A model generated the notes under the pieces. That model worked only from the letters and a program-made list of their open reading frames with translations, did not search any database and was not told the origin of the DNA. A DNA stretch of 64,000 nucleotides from Qingrenia yutianensis (lineage in GTDB: Bacteria; Bacillota; Clostridia; UMGS1810): NCBI RefSeq assembly GCF_014385105.1, contig NZ_JACRTE010000006.1, forward strand, positions 122,297 through 186,296, in the 5' to 3' direction. Position numbers and translations under genes: made by a program. Of the stretch, positions 41,778 to 49,894 are shown in pieces; position 1 is the first letter of the stretch; each line of letters starts with the position of its first letter.

Positions 41778-43415
41778 GTGTTTATCATTATTGAGCTTAA
41801 AATTATAAATAAGTCGGGCGAAGTTAAATTCAGCGAAAAAGGCGAAAAAATCGACGCGGAATTTAACAGTGCATACCATGAGGGCGACAAAATCGTTATA
41901 CATCTTAAAGACTGCGAATATCTGGCGGTTAAGCTTGACAAAACACTTTGTGAAAGCATTGTTTTTGTACCGAACAAGATTATGGAATTTACCGTTCCGT
42001 ACGGACGTTTAAAGGTCGGCTACGACAAGAACGCTTTTTCCGGCGAAACTCACAAAATATCAGTCCGCGAGCCGTCGGAGGACGAAATTTATGCAGAACG
42101 CAATATCGCGCTCAACTCCCACGATTTAAGCGGTATGAAAGGTGTATATCCGCACGCGCACGCAAATCTGGTAACACGCAATGAGCCGTGTTTTTTCGAG
42201 CGCAACGCAATCGACGGCGTGTGCGAAAACGAAAGCCATGGCAATTTTCCGTATCATTCCTGGGCGGCAGGCGCAAGGGAGGATTTGGAATTTTATCTCG
42301 ATTTCGGCACAGATGCTGAAATTGAAAAAATTGTGTTTTTCCTCCGCGCGGACTTTCCGCACGACACATACTGGAAAAGCATTGACGTAAAGCTTGACGG
42401 CGGTGAAACGTTTACGGCGGAATTTTGCGAAACCGCCGAAGGTCAGGAGCTTGTTTTTGACGAAAGAAAAAAGACAAAATCAATACACCTTACAAACTTC
42501 AAACAGGCGGTGTATCCGTTCTCGTGGGCGGCGCTGTCGCAGATTGAGGTGTACGGAAAATATATTAAGGAGGATTTATCTAAAATGGAAATCAGATGCG
42601 CGTCAAACCCCAAAGACGTAAAACACTACACAACCGACAGATTGAGAGAGGAATTTCACATTTCGAAACTTTTCACAAAGGATAACATCAGAATGGTTTA
42701 CAGCCATATCGACAGAATTATCACCGCGGGACTTATGCCTATTTACCACGAATTAAGGCTTGAGGGCGGAAAAGAACTTGCAAGCGACTATTTCCTTGAA
42801 AGGCGCGAAATGGGCTGTATAAACATCGGCGGAAAAGGCATTATCGTTGTTGACGGCACGGAGTACGAAATGAATCCGCGTGACGGAATTTACATCGGCA
42901 AGGGCAACAAAGAGATTGTTTTCAAATGTGTTGAACCCGAAAATCCGCCGAAATTCTACGTTTCGTCCTGCCCTGCTCACAAAGAATATCCCACAGTTAA
43001 AATTGACATAACAAAAGCGAAAAAAGTGCCGTGCGGTTCGGCGGCGGACTGCAACAAGAGAGTTATAAACCAGTACATACACCCCGAAGTTATGCAGTCG
43101 TGCCAGCTTGCTATGGGACTTACACAGCTTGAGGAGGGTTCAAACTGGAACACTATGCCGTCGCACACCCACGACAGACGTATGGAGGTTTATCTCTATC
43201 TCGATATGGGCGAAAACGACGCAGTATTCCATATGATGGGCGAACCTAACGAAACGCGCCACATCATTATGCACAACGAAGAAGCGGTTATTTCGCCGAG
43301 CTGGTCAATTCATTCGGGCGTCGGCACAAGAAATTACTCGTTCATTTGGGCGATGTGCGGTGAAAATCAGGAATTTACCGATATGGACGGCATTGAAACA
43401 AGAGATTTGAGATAA
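41778..43415 (+). CDS. Discoidin-like domain read through into 5-keto-4-deoxyuronate isomerase (KduI)
   Basis: A 545-residue continuous frame. Residues about 110-265 look like an F5/8-type-C (discoidin/CBM32-like) beta-sandwich (YHSWAAGAREDLEFYLDFG ... WAALSQIEVYG); residues 1-100 are beta-rich and unassigned. From Met270 (ATG 42585) the protein is a full-length KduI (276 residues: MEIRCASNPKDVKHYTTD, ITAGLMPIYHELRLEGGKEL, PSHTHDRRMEVYLYLD metal site). KduI converts 5-dehydro-4-deoxy-D-glucuronate from pectin or heparinoid lyase products. A perfect AAGGAGG lies before the internal ATG, so KduI may be made alone. No canonical start fits the first part: GTG 41778 overlaps the ribosome site. Confidence 0.8.
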   Translation: MFIIIELKIINKSGEVKFSEKGEKIDAEFNSAYHEGDKIVIHLKDCEYLAVKLDKTLCESIVFVPNKIMEFTVPYGRLKVGYDKNAFSGETHKISVREPSEDEIYAERNIALNSHDLSGMKGVYPHAHANLVTRNEPCFFERNAIDGVCENESHGNFPYHSWAAGAREDLEFYLDFGTDAEIEKIVFFLRADFPHDTYWKSIDVKLDGGETFTAEFCETAEGQELVFDERKKTKSIHLTNFKQAVYPFSWAALSQIEVYGKYIKEDLSKMEIRCASNPKDVKHYTTDRLREEFHISKLFTKDNIRMVYSHIDRIITAGLMPIYHELRLEGGKELASDYFLERREMGCINIGGKGIIVVDGTEYEMNPRDGIYIGKGNKEIVFKCVEPENPPKFYVSSCPAHKEYPTVKIDITKAKKVPCGSAADCNKRVINQYIHPEVMQSCQLAMGLTQLEEGSNWNTMPSHTHDRRMEVYLYLDMGENDAVFHMMGEPNETRHIIMHNEEAVISPSWSIHSGVGTRNYSFIWAMCGENQEFTDMDGIETRDLR

Positions 43416-43439
43416 AATTTTAAAGGAGAGAAAAAGTAT

Positions 43440-44228
43440 ATGTTCAGACTGGACGGAAAAGTTGCGTTCATCACGGGCGCAAGCTACGGGATAGGCTACG
43501 CAATCGCAAAAGGTATGGCAGGCGCCGGCGCAAAAATCGTGTTCAACGACATAAACGCCGAGCTTGTGGAAAAAGGTCTTGCGTCGTATAAAGCGGACGG
43601 AATTGACGCAAAAGGCTATGTTTGCGATGTTACCGACGAGGACGCGGTTAACAAAACTGTTGCGCAGATTGAAAAGGAAGTCGGCGTTATTGACATTCTT
43701 GTGAACAACGCAGGAATTATAAAAAGAATTCCTATGTGCGAAATGAGCGCCGAGGATTTCAGAAAGGTCATCGACGTCGACCTCAACGCGCCGTTTATCG
43801 TATCGAAAGCGGTAATCCCGTCGATGATTAAAAAAGGACACGGAAAAATTATAAATATCTGCTCTATGATGTCGGAGCTCGGACGCGAAACCGTTTCGGC
43901 ATATGCCGCGGCAAAGGGCGGACTTAAAATGCTCACACGAAACATTTGCTCAGAATACGGCGAATACAACATTCAGTGCAACGGCATAGGCCCGGGATAC
44001 ATTGCAACACCGCAAACCGCGCCGCTCCGGGAAAAACAGCCCGACGGTTCGCGCCACCCGTTCGACACGTTTATCTGCTCGAAAACGCCTGCCGGAAGAT
44101 GGCTTGAAGCGGACGAACTTGCAGGTCCCGCAGTATTTCTGGCGTCGGACGCGTCAAATGCCGTAAACGGTCACATTCTCTATGTTGACGGCGGTATTCT
44201 CGCGTATATCGGCAAACAGCCCAAATAA
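43440..44228 (+). CDS. kduD: 2-deoxy-D-gluconate/2-keto-3-deoxygluconate dehydrogenase (KduD-like SDR)
   Basis: A 262-residue short-chain dehydrogenase: NAD motif TGASYGIG (residues 13-20), NNAG, and catalytic Ser-Tyr-Lys in ICSMMSELGRETVSAYAAAKGGL. The insert QTAPLREKQPDGSRHPFDTFI and ending HILYVDGGILAYIGKQ are typical of the gluconate 5-dehydrogenase/KduD group. Following kduI by 24 bases, it most likely reduces 3-deoxy-D-glycero-2,5-hexodiulosonate to 2-keto-3-deoxygluconate. Gluconate 5-dehydrogenase activity is the alternative. A long-looped terminator follows. Confidence 0.88.
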   Translation: MFRLDGKVAFITGASYGIGYAIAKGMAGAGAKIVFNDINAELVEKGLASYKADGIDAKGYVCDVTDEDAVNKTVAQIEKEVGVIDILVNNAGIIKRIPMCEMSAEDFRKVIDVDLNAPFIVSKAVIPSMIKKGHGKIINICSMMSELGRETVSAYAAAKGGLKMLTRNICSEYGEYNIQCNGIGPGYIATPQTAPLREKQPDGSRHPFDTFICSKTPAGRWLEADELAGPAVFLASDASNAVNGHILYVDGGILAYIGKQPK

Positions 44229-44249
44229 TTATCCCCTATTTTTTAAAAG

Positions 44250-44314
44250 AGCGCCGAAAAATGTGTTTTTGAGGCAATTATGTCTTATCAAGGAACTGTT
44301 TTTCGGCGCTTTTT
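44250..44314 (+). terminator. Terminator of kduI-kduD
   Basis: AGCGCCGAAAAA (44250-44261) and TTTTTCGGCGCT (44299-44310) pair nearly perfectly around a 37-base loop, followed by TTTT. Confidence 0.75.
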
Positions 44315-44335
44315 GCATTTTTTTGTCAAAATATG

Positions 44336-44364
44336 TTGACACAGTAAAAAAAGTATGTTATCAT
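44336..44364 (+). promoter_or_regulatory. Promoter of the glycine-riboswitch transcript
   Basis: -35 TTGACA (44336-44341), 17-base spacer, -10 TATCAT (44359-44364). The leader of about 220 bases carries the riboswitch. Confidence 0.8.
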
Positions 44365-44387
44365 ATGGTGGTTAAATTTGATATGAC

Positions 44388-44520
44388 CCGCAGATGTTTC
44401 AGGGATGACCGGGAACGTAGGGAACTTCGGAGAAGCTCATTTGATTGAGTGCCGAAGGGGCAAGGCATATATTTGAACGTATGCCGAAACTCTCAGGCAA
44501 AAGGACGAAGATACAATGTG
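44388..44520 (+). promoter_or_regulatory. Glycine riboswitch
   Basis: The leader contains the glycine aptamer signatures GCCGAAGGGGCAAG (44451-44464) and ACTCTCAGGCAAAAGGAC (44489-44506). A possible P1 stem pairs CTTCG (44425-44429) with CGAAG (44506-44510). Only one clear aptamer is visible, although the preceding 40 bases (GATGACCGGGAACGTAGGG) may form a partial ghost aptamer. An intrinsic terminator follows at 44543-44572 before the AGCS symporter. Aptamers before AGCS symporters are often genetic OFF switches; the direction here is not proven. Confidence 0.9.
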
Positions 44521-44542
44521 TATTTTTATATACCTTTCTTTG

Positions 44543-44572
44543 AAGTTGCCGTTTGGGTCGGCAGCTTTTTTT
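44543..44572 (+). terminator. Expression-platform terminator of the glycine riboswitch
   Basis: AAGTTGCCG (44543-44551) and CGGCAGCTT (44559-44567) form a stem followed by TTTTTTT, between the aptamer and the ribosome site of the symporter gene. Confidence 0.85.
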
Positions 44573-44593
44573 ATTTTATAAGGAGGTCTGTAA

Positions 44594-46027
44594 ATGGACG
44601 CATTAAATGATTTTTTGAGCGCAGTAGACGGATACGTCTGGGGTATTCCGCTTATCGTGCTTATTATGGCGGTCGGTATTATTCTCACTGTCAGAACAGG
44701 TCTTGTGCAGGTTTTTCACCTTCCCAGGGCGCTTAAGTATATGTTTAAAAACGAAGATGACGGCAAAGGCGACGTTTCAAGTTTCGGCGCGCTCTGCACC
44801 GCACTTTCCGCAACAATCGGAACGGGTAACATCGTAGGTGTTGCAACCGCTATCGCAGGCGGCGGCCCCGGTGCTCTTTTCTGGATGGAATTTATGGCAC
44901 TTTTGGGTATGGCTACGAAATATGCCGAGGGACTTCTCGCCGTTAAATACCGCGAAATCGACTCGGATGGCAAAGTGCTCGGCGGACCTTTCTATTACAT
45001 AGAAAAAGGTATGGGCGCGAACTGGAAATGGCTTGCAAAACTCTTTGCAATATTCGGTATGCTGGTTGGTATTCTCGGCATAGGAACTATGACGCAGATT
45101 AACGGTATTGCTACCGCGGTGCAGAATTTCTTTGACCCCAACCGTGCAATGGTTGCGTTCACACTCGGCAAAGATGCTTATGCTTGGCCCACGGTTATCG
45201 CAGGTGTGCTTGTAACACTCTTTGCGGCGCTTGTTATAATCGGCGGTATCAAGAGAATTTCAAACGTTTCGCAGGTTATCGTTCCGTTTATGGCGGTTAT
45301 ATACTTTGTATGCGGTATTTTGCTTATTGTTTTCAACATCACAAAAATTCCCGCAGCGGTTGTACTTATCGTTAAAAGCGCTTTCTGCCCCAAAGCGGTA
45401 TTCGGCGCGGCGGCCGGCATCACAATTAAAAGCGCTATGCAAAGCGGTATTGCACGCGGTATCTTCTCGAACGAATCGGGTATCGGTTCCGCTCCTATCG
45501 CGGCAGCCGCGGCAAAAACAAAAGAACCCGTACGTCAGGGTCTTGTTTGTATGACAGGTACTTTCTTCGATACAATCATCATCTGCACAATAACAGGTCT
45601 TGCAATCGTGCTTACAGGCGCATATCAGCCTGCTATGGACGGAACACTGAAGGGTGTCGAGGTCACAACAATGGCATTCAGCGAAGGACTTCCGTTCAAC
45701 TCAACAGCAAGCGCATTTTTGCTTATGATAAGCTTGGTGTTCTTCGCGTTTACAACAATTCTCGGCTGGGATTATTATTCCGAAAAATGCTTGCAGTATC
45801 TTGTGGGCAACAAAAAAGGAATTATATTGTTTTACAGAATTTTGTATATATTGGCAGTGTTTGTAGGTCCCTACCTCAAAGTTGATTTTGTTTGGACGCT
45901 TGCTGACATTGTTAACGGACTTATGGCGTTCCCGAACCTTGTGGCACTGTTCGCATTGAACGGCGTTGTTGCCGCGGAAACAAAATCGTATATTGCAAGA
46001 ATTAACAGCGGAAGTATAAAAGAATAA
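44594..46027 (+). CDS. AGCS-family sodium:alanine/glycine symporter
   Basis: A 477-residue membrane protein with about 11 hydrophobic segments. Family signatures are FGALCTALSATIGTGNIVGVATAI (residues about 64-87), GGPGALFWMEFMALLGMATKYAEG and GIFSNESGIGSAPIAAAAAKT. It co-transports Na+ with alanine or glycine. The glycine riboswitch in its leader supports glycine as a physiological substrate. AAGGAGG precedes ATG. It is monocistronic, ended by a hairpin at 46051. Confidence 0.96.
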   Translation: MDALNDFLSAVDGYVWGIPLIVLIMAVGIILTVRTGLVQVFHLPRALKYMFKNEDDGKGDVSSFGALCTALSATIGTGNIVGVATAIAGGGPGALFWMEFMALLGMATKYAEGLLAVKYREIDSDGKVLGGPFYYIEKGMGANWKWLAKLFAIFGMLVGILGIGTMTQINGIATAVQNFFDPNRAMVAFTLGKDAYAWPTVIAGVLVTLFAALVIIGGIKRISNVSQVIVPFMAVIYFVCGILLIVFNITKIPAAVVLIVKSAFCPKAVFGAAAGITIKSAMQSGIARGIFSNESGIGSAPIAAAAAKTKEPVRQGLVCMTGTFFDTIIICTITGLAIVLTGAYQPAMDGTLKGVEVTTMAFSEGLPFNSTASAFLLMISLVFFAFTTILGWDYYSEKCLQYLVGNKKGIILFYRILYILAVFVGPYLKVDFVWTLADIVNGLMAFPNLVALFALNGVVAAETKSYIARINSGSIKE

Positions 46028-46050
46028 ATCTAAACATCTCCAAACAAAAA

Positions 46051-46079
46051 AGTCTTGGTTTCAGCCAAGGCTTTTTTTT
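46051..46079 (+). terminator. Terminator of the AGCS symporter gene
   Basis: AGTCTTGG (46051-46058) and CCAAGGCT (46065-46072) pair, followed by TTTTTTT. Confidence 0.9.
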
Positions 46080-46161
46080 GTTATTACTGCGCCTGATATT
46101 TTGAATATGCAAATGCAGTTTTTGTAATCAAATTTTAACGTATCTATATGTTAAAATTTTC

Positions 46162-46190
46162 TTGACTTTAATAACGAAACGTTATATAAT
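46162..46190 (+). promoter_or_regulatory. Promoter with palindrome upstream of the SLH cluster
   Basis: -35 TTGACT (46162-46167), 17-base spacer, -10 TATAAT (46185-46190). The spacer contains ATAACG-AAA-CGTTAT, a perfect 6-base-arm dyad touching the -10, a plausible operator. Confidence 0.75.
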
Positions 46191-46231
46191 TATTATAGGT
46201 GTACATATGTTGTAATGTTTTGAGGTGAGAT

Positions 46232-46918
46232 ATGAAAAAACCGTTAAAAATCACGCTAATAATCATACTTATTCTGCTTGTCGGAATTTCCGCCGCGGCA
46301 ATATGGCAGCGCGACAATATCAAGGCGTTTTACCTCGGTATGAAATATTCGTCGCCCGACGAAATTTCGGCGCTTATGGACGATAATGACAAAATTATCG
46401 AGGACGCATTAAAGGAATACAACGCCGGCGAAATTGCCGAGCTTGACGAGGAGCAGAAGAAAGAGCTTGAAAGCGGTGCACTTACCGAGCAGGAGGCTAT
46501 TGATATAGTTCTCGGCAAAAAAGACGGCAAAGGGCAGAGCACAGGCAGTGCAAAAGGTGCAAAAAAAGACGAAACCGACGAAAAAATATCACAGCAGATT
46601 GCGAAGATGTACGTATTGAAAGCACAGTACACTTCAGCGCTGGAGGGACTTCGTTCGTCAATAATCGCAGAATACAAAGCATTGCCGAAAGATAAGCACA
46701 CAACCGCGTCAAAAGAAGCGCTCGGCAAAAAAGCGCTCGGTATGGCGGCAAGTCTTGAATCGTCGTGCGATGCAAACGTAAATGCCGTAATTTCCGAGCT
46801 TAAATCAATACTTTCGGCGGCAGGACGTGATATGTCGCTTGTGTCGTCAATTCAAACGGCATACAACAACGAAAAACAGTTAAAAAAAGCATATTATATA
46901 AATATGTATGTTAAATAA
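46232..46918 (+). CDS. Membrane-anchored helical protein of unknown function
   Basis: A 228-residue protein: N-terminal basic stretch and hydrophobic segment (residues 7-25, ITLIIILILLVGISAAAIW) with no clear cleavage site, so probably an anchored protein facing outward. A Lys/Gly linker lies near residues 94-115, and the C-terminal half (117-225) is strongly helical (QQIAKMYVLKAQYTSALEGLRSSI). I do not recognise the family. It is the first gene after the promoter and lies 14 bases before the large SLH protein, so an accessory role in surface-protein display or envelope organisation is plausible but only inferred. Confidence 0.8.
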   Translation: MKKPLKITLIIILILLVGISAAAIWQRDNIKAFYLGMKYSSPDEISALMDDNDKIIEDALKEYNAGEIAELDEEQKKELESGALTEQEAIDIVLGKKDGKGQSTGSAKGAKKDETDEKISQQIAKMYVLKAQYTSALEGLRSSIIAEYKALPKDKHTTASKEALGKKALGMAASLESSCDANVNAVISELKSILSAAGRDMSLVSSIQTAYNNEKQLKKAYYINMYVK

Positions 46919-46932
46919 ACGGAGGGGTTCTG

Positions 46933-49800
46933 ATGAAACTTTTTAAGAAAACAGTGTCGCTTATAACGGTACTTGCCGTTGTTTTTACAATGTTTACGGC
47001 AAATGTTTTTGCGGCAAAGGCAAGCGATTTTGCCGATTTCCCGACCGACTGGTCGGCAGAGGCTATGAAAGCCGCGGTTGACAACGGTCTTATTTTCGGA
47101 AGAAACAATAATGAAATTGTTCCGTACGGATTTTTGACAAGAGCCGAAATGGCGGCAATTATCAACCGCGCGTTCGGTGCGGATAAAACCGCTCCCATTT
47201 CGCAGTATGAGGACGTTTCTCCCTCGGACTGGTTTTACACCGAAATGGGCAAAGCAGTAAGAATGCAGACATTCAACGGCATTTCGGATACCGAAATGGC
47301 ACCTGACGCGTGCATAACAAGACAGGAAGCGTTCACGGTTATTGCGCGTGCAATGGTAATTTCAAACTACGATTACTCCATTCTCGATAAATTCACCGAC
47401 AAATCCGACATTGCGGACTGGGCGCTCCCCTATTTGACCGCTATGACTGCAAACGGATATGTAAACGGCAACGAAATGGGCGAAATCAAACCGCTCGACT
47501 ACATAACAAGAGCAGAGTTTGCTCAAATGATGCACAATATGTTTAAAACATATTTCTCAACAGGCGGTTTCAGATCGGGACTCACACTTGACGGAAACGT
47601 TATGATTAACACCGAAGCGGTCAGCCTTACAAACGTTGTAATTAACGGCGATTTGGTTATCGGCGACGGTGCAAACGAAACACAGGTTATTCTCACAAAC
47701 GTTGCAATAAACGGACGTTTGCTCGTAAGGGGCGCAAGCTACGTTCGTCTTAACGGTACAACGGTTGAGGGCGCACTTGTTGTAAACAACCTCAACAATG
47801 TTGTATATTTTGACAACTTCCGCACAGAAGGTGTATTTGACCACATTGTTGAAAACACCGCGGCAAAATATAAAGAGGGTACATTCTCTGTTTCGACAAA
47901 CACCGGTTCGTCGTCATCTTCGAGCAAAAAGAGCGCAGCATACACGGTTGAACGCTATATGCAAAATCTTGATAAAACATACAAACTCGCATCGACAGAC
48001 GAATTTTCGGGTATCGTAGGCGCACAGGTAAGCGCCGATACGCCTAAATACACAGGCTACACGCTCAACACCTCAAAAAGTAAGGTTTCGGGCACGGTTG
48101 TATCGGACGGTTCGCTGGTTTTACAGCTCTGCTACGACCTTGAAGCAAAGGTTGTAACCTTTGACTATCCCGACGGCGTTGTATTCGACGGCGAAAAAAC
48201 AGACAGCTACGAGGCGCTTTACGGCGAAACCCTTAAACTTCCCGCAAACGTGAGAAAAGAAGAAGGCGGAATAATTTACGCGGTTGACTACTGGCTCAAC
48301 TCGGAAACGGGCGAGAAAATCTATCCTACAGACGAAGTAAAAGTAACCGATCATATCACTCTTACTCCCGTATTTACAGAGGGTTGTCTTATTACATTTG
48401 ACGACGACGGCAATATTGTTGCCAAAATCGCGGTTAAGAAAGGCACAAAAATTTCGGATTCGATAAAAGCAATGCCTGAGGTTTATTTTGACGGTTACTG
48501 GGAAGCTCCGTATTCCGTATGGGACGGCAAATCGTATCTCCACAAAATTGCGCAGGACTATTGGTATGACAAAGTAGCTGATGTTAAATACACTCTTGAC
48601 ACCGTTGCAAACGCAGATGTTACTTTGTATCCTGCGTGGGCGCTCGTTTCGCTTAACGTAATCGACACAACGCTCGGCAAAAACGGCACAGCATCGGTAG
48701 AATACAACTCCGATATGCGCTATGCCGACACGGTTAAGGACTTTATCTTCCGAAACAAAAGCTTTATCGAACTTACAGCATTTGATGATATTAAAAACAA
48801 ATATCTCGACAAGCTTAAAGCAAACGGCCTTTTGGACGATGCCAAAAACATTTTGAAATATAAGAGCACGCTGACATATACACAGATCTTCGGCGAAGAC
48901 TTTTTAAGAGAACTTATGCATAGCAACGTTCCCGACGGCGCTGATGCGGACGAATTTGTAAACGCTATTATCGATGAAATGTCTACAACTTCGGCAATCA
49001 CCGCAACACCCGAAAGAATACCTGTTATCAAAGCTTTGAGTGAAAAGGTAAACAAACTCGAATACAAAGATGTTTCCGACAAAGTTCCGGCAAACTACAA
49101 ACAGTACCTCTCGCTTGAAGATCAGGAAGACATTTTCTGGAGCGCAAAGGTTGCAACACTCGCACAGCTCCAAACTATTATACTCGCCGGCACAGGCACG
49201 GTAGACTGCAAAATTACTTTGAGTATAAATCCCGTTTCGGCGGTTATAATTCCTATGTATGACAGTCTTATCGACAAATACGAAAACACCGCAAACAAGG
49301 TTTGGAACGTAAGCGAAAACTACAAAAAACTTATGGAACTTATCTCTCCCGAAAACCTTTTGAACGGCACAAAATCGGAAGAAACAGAAAAAGTTTTGTC
49401 GGGTTACAGTCTTAAATCCGCAGACGAATATTACGAAATTCTCAAAGAAGCGGTTGTTCTCTTGGACTATGCAGACGCCGACTTTATGGACGCTGTTGAC
49501 AACGGCACAATCACAAGAGCGCAGTACGAAGCGTTTGCCGAGATTATGCCCAATCACATCATCTCCTACCTCGACTTGGCAAACAGCCTCGGAAACAGAT
49601 TTTTCGGTTCGGCATTCAGCGGTGTAACGGCTGAAATGGTTAACAGAAGATTTGCATATCTTACAAACCTGTGCGATATGTACGATTACACAACCGATGA
49701 AATGTTCAGCTTTGAGGCAGGTTCCGACACTGCGGACACATATACAATTAACTTCGGTGCACTTAAATTTACATTCAAAAGAAGCGAAGTAAGATACTAA
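46933..49800 (+). CDS. Large SLH-domain surface protein
   Basis: A 955-residue exported protein: Sec signal peptide (residues 1-27, ending VFAAKA); three SLH domains (about 32-80, 90-140 and 148-205) that anchor to pyruvylated secondary cell-wall polymer; and a beta-helix-like section (210-290, TNVVINGDLVIGDG ... NVAINGRLLVRGASYVRLNG). A serine-rich linker (about 315) leads to InlB/Listeria-Bacteroides-type repeats (380-580, each with FDYPDG-like strands and YPAW) and a long mostly helical C-terminal region. CGGAGGGG precedes ATG. It is probably the main surface-layer-associated protein of this cluster; its ligand is unknown. Confidence 0.92.
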   Translation: MKLFKKTVSLITVLAVVFTMFTANVFAAKASDFADFPTDWSAEAMKAAVDNGLIFGRNNNEIVPYGFLTRAEMAAIINRAFGADKTAPISQYEDVSPSDWFYTEMGKAVRMQTFNGISDTEMAPDACITRQEAFTVIARAMVISNYDYSILDKFTDKSDIADWALPYLTAMTANGYVNGNEMGEIKPLDYITRAEFAQMMHNMFKTYFSTGGFRSGLTLDGNVMINTEAVSLTNVVINGDLVIGDGANETQVILTNVAINGRLLVRGASYVRLNGTTVEGALVVNNLNNVVYFDNFRTEGVFDHIVENTAAKYKEGTFSVSTNTGSSSSSSKKSAAYTVERYMQNLDKTYKLASTDEFSGIVGAQVSADTPKYTGYTLNTSKSKVSGTVVSDGSLVLQLCYDLEAKVVTFDYPDGVVFDGEKTDSYEALYGETLKLPANVRKEEGGIIYAVDYWLNSETGEKIYPTDEVKVTDHITLTPVFTEGCLITFDDDGNIVAKIAVKKGTKISDSIKAMPEVYFDGYWEAPYSVWDGKSYLHKIAQDYWYDKVADVKYTLDTVANADVTLYPAWALVSLNVIDTTLGKNGTASVEYNSDMRYADTVKDFIFRNKSFIELTAFDDIKNKYLDKLKANGLLDDAKNILKYKSTLTYTQIFGEDFLRELMHSNVPDGADADEFVNAIIDEMSTTSAITATPERIPVIKALSEKVNKLEYKDVSDKVPANYKQYLSLEDQEDIFWSAKVATLAQLQTIILAGTGTVDCKITLSINPVSAVIIPMYDSLIDKYENTANKVWNVSENYKKLMELISPENLLNGTKSEETEKVLSGYSLKSADEYYEILKEAVVLLDYADADFMDAVDNGTITRAQYEAFAEIMPNHIISYLDLANSLGNRFFGSAFSGVTAEMVNRRFAYLTNLCDMYDYTTDEMFSFEAGSDTADTYTINFGALKFTFKRSEVRY

Positions 49801-49812
49801 AAAACATCAACG

Positions 49813-49839
49813 GGCGGACGGAAATCTTTTCCGTCCGCC
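49813..49839 (+). terminator. GC-rich hairpin after the large SLH gene
   Basis: GGCGGACGGAAA and TTTCCGTCCGCC pair perfectly around a 3-base loop, 12 bases after the stop, but no T-run follows (TGTGTGAC). It may stabilise the upstream mRNA or slow polymerase rather than terminate fully. Confidence 0.6.
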
Positions 49840-49894
49840 TGTGTGACATTATGGGATATTTTCTCTCATAATGCACACCGGGAAAGGAATTTTT

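Noticed and set aside
48904..49557. A 217-codon open frame on the minus strand within the large SLH gene
   Set aside because: Antisense shadow rich in Phe, Val and Cys, with no ribosome site; the SLH frame is continuous here.
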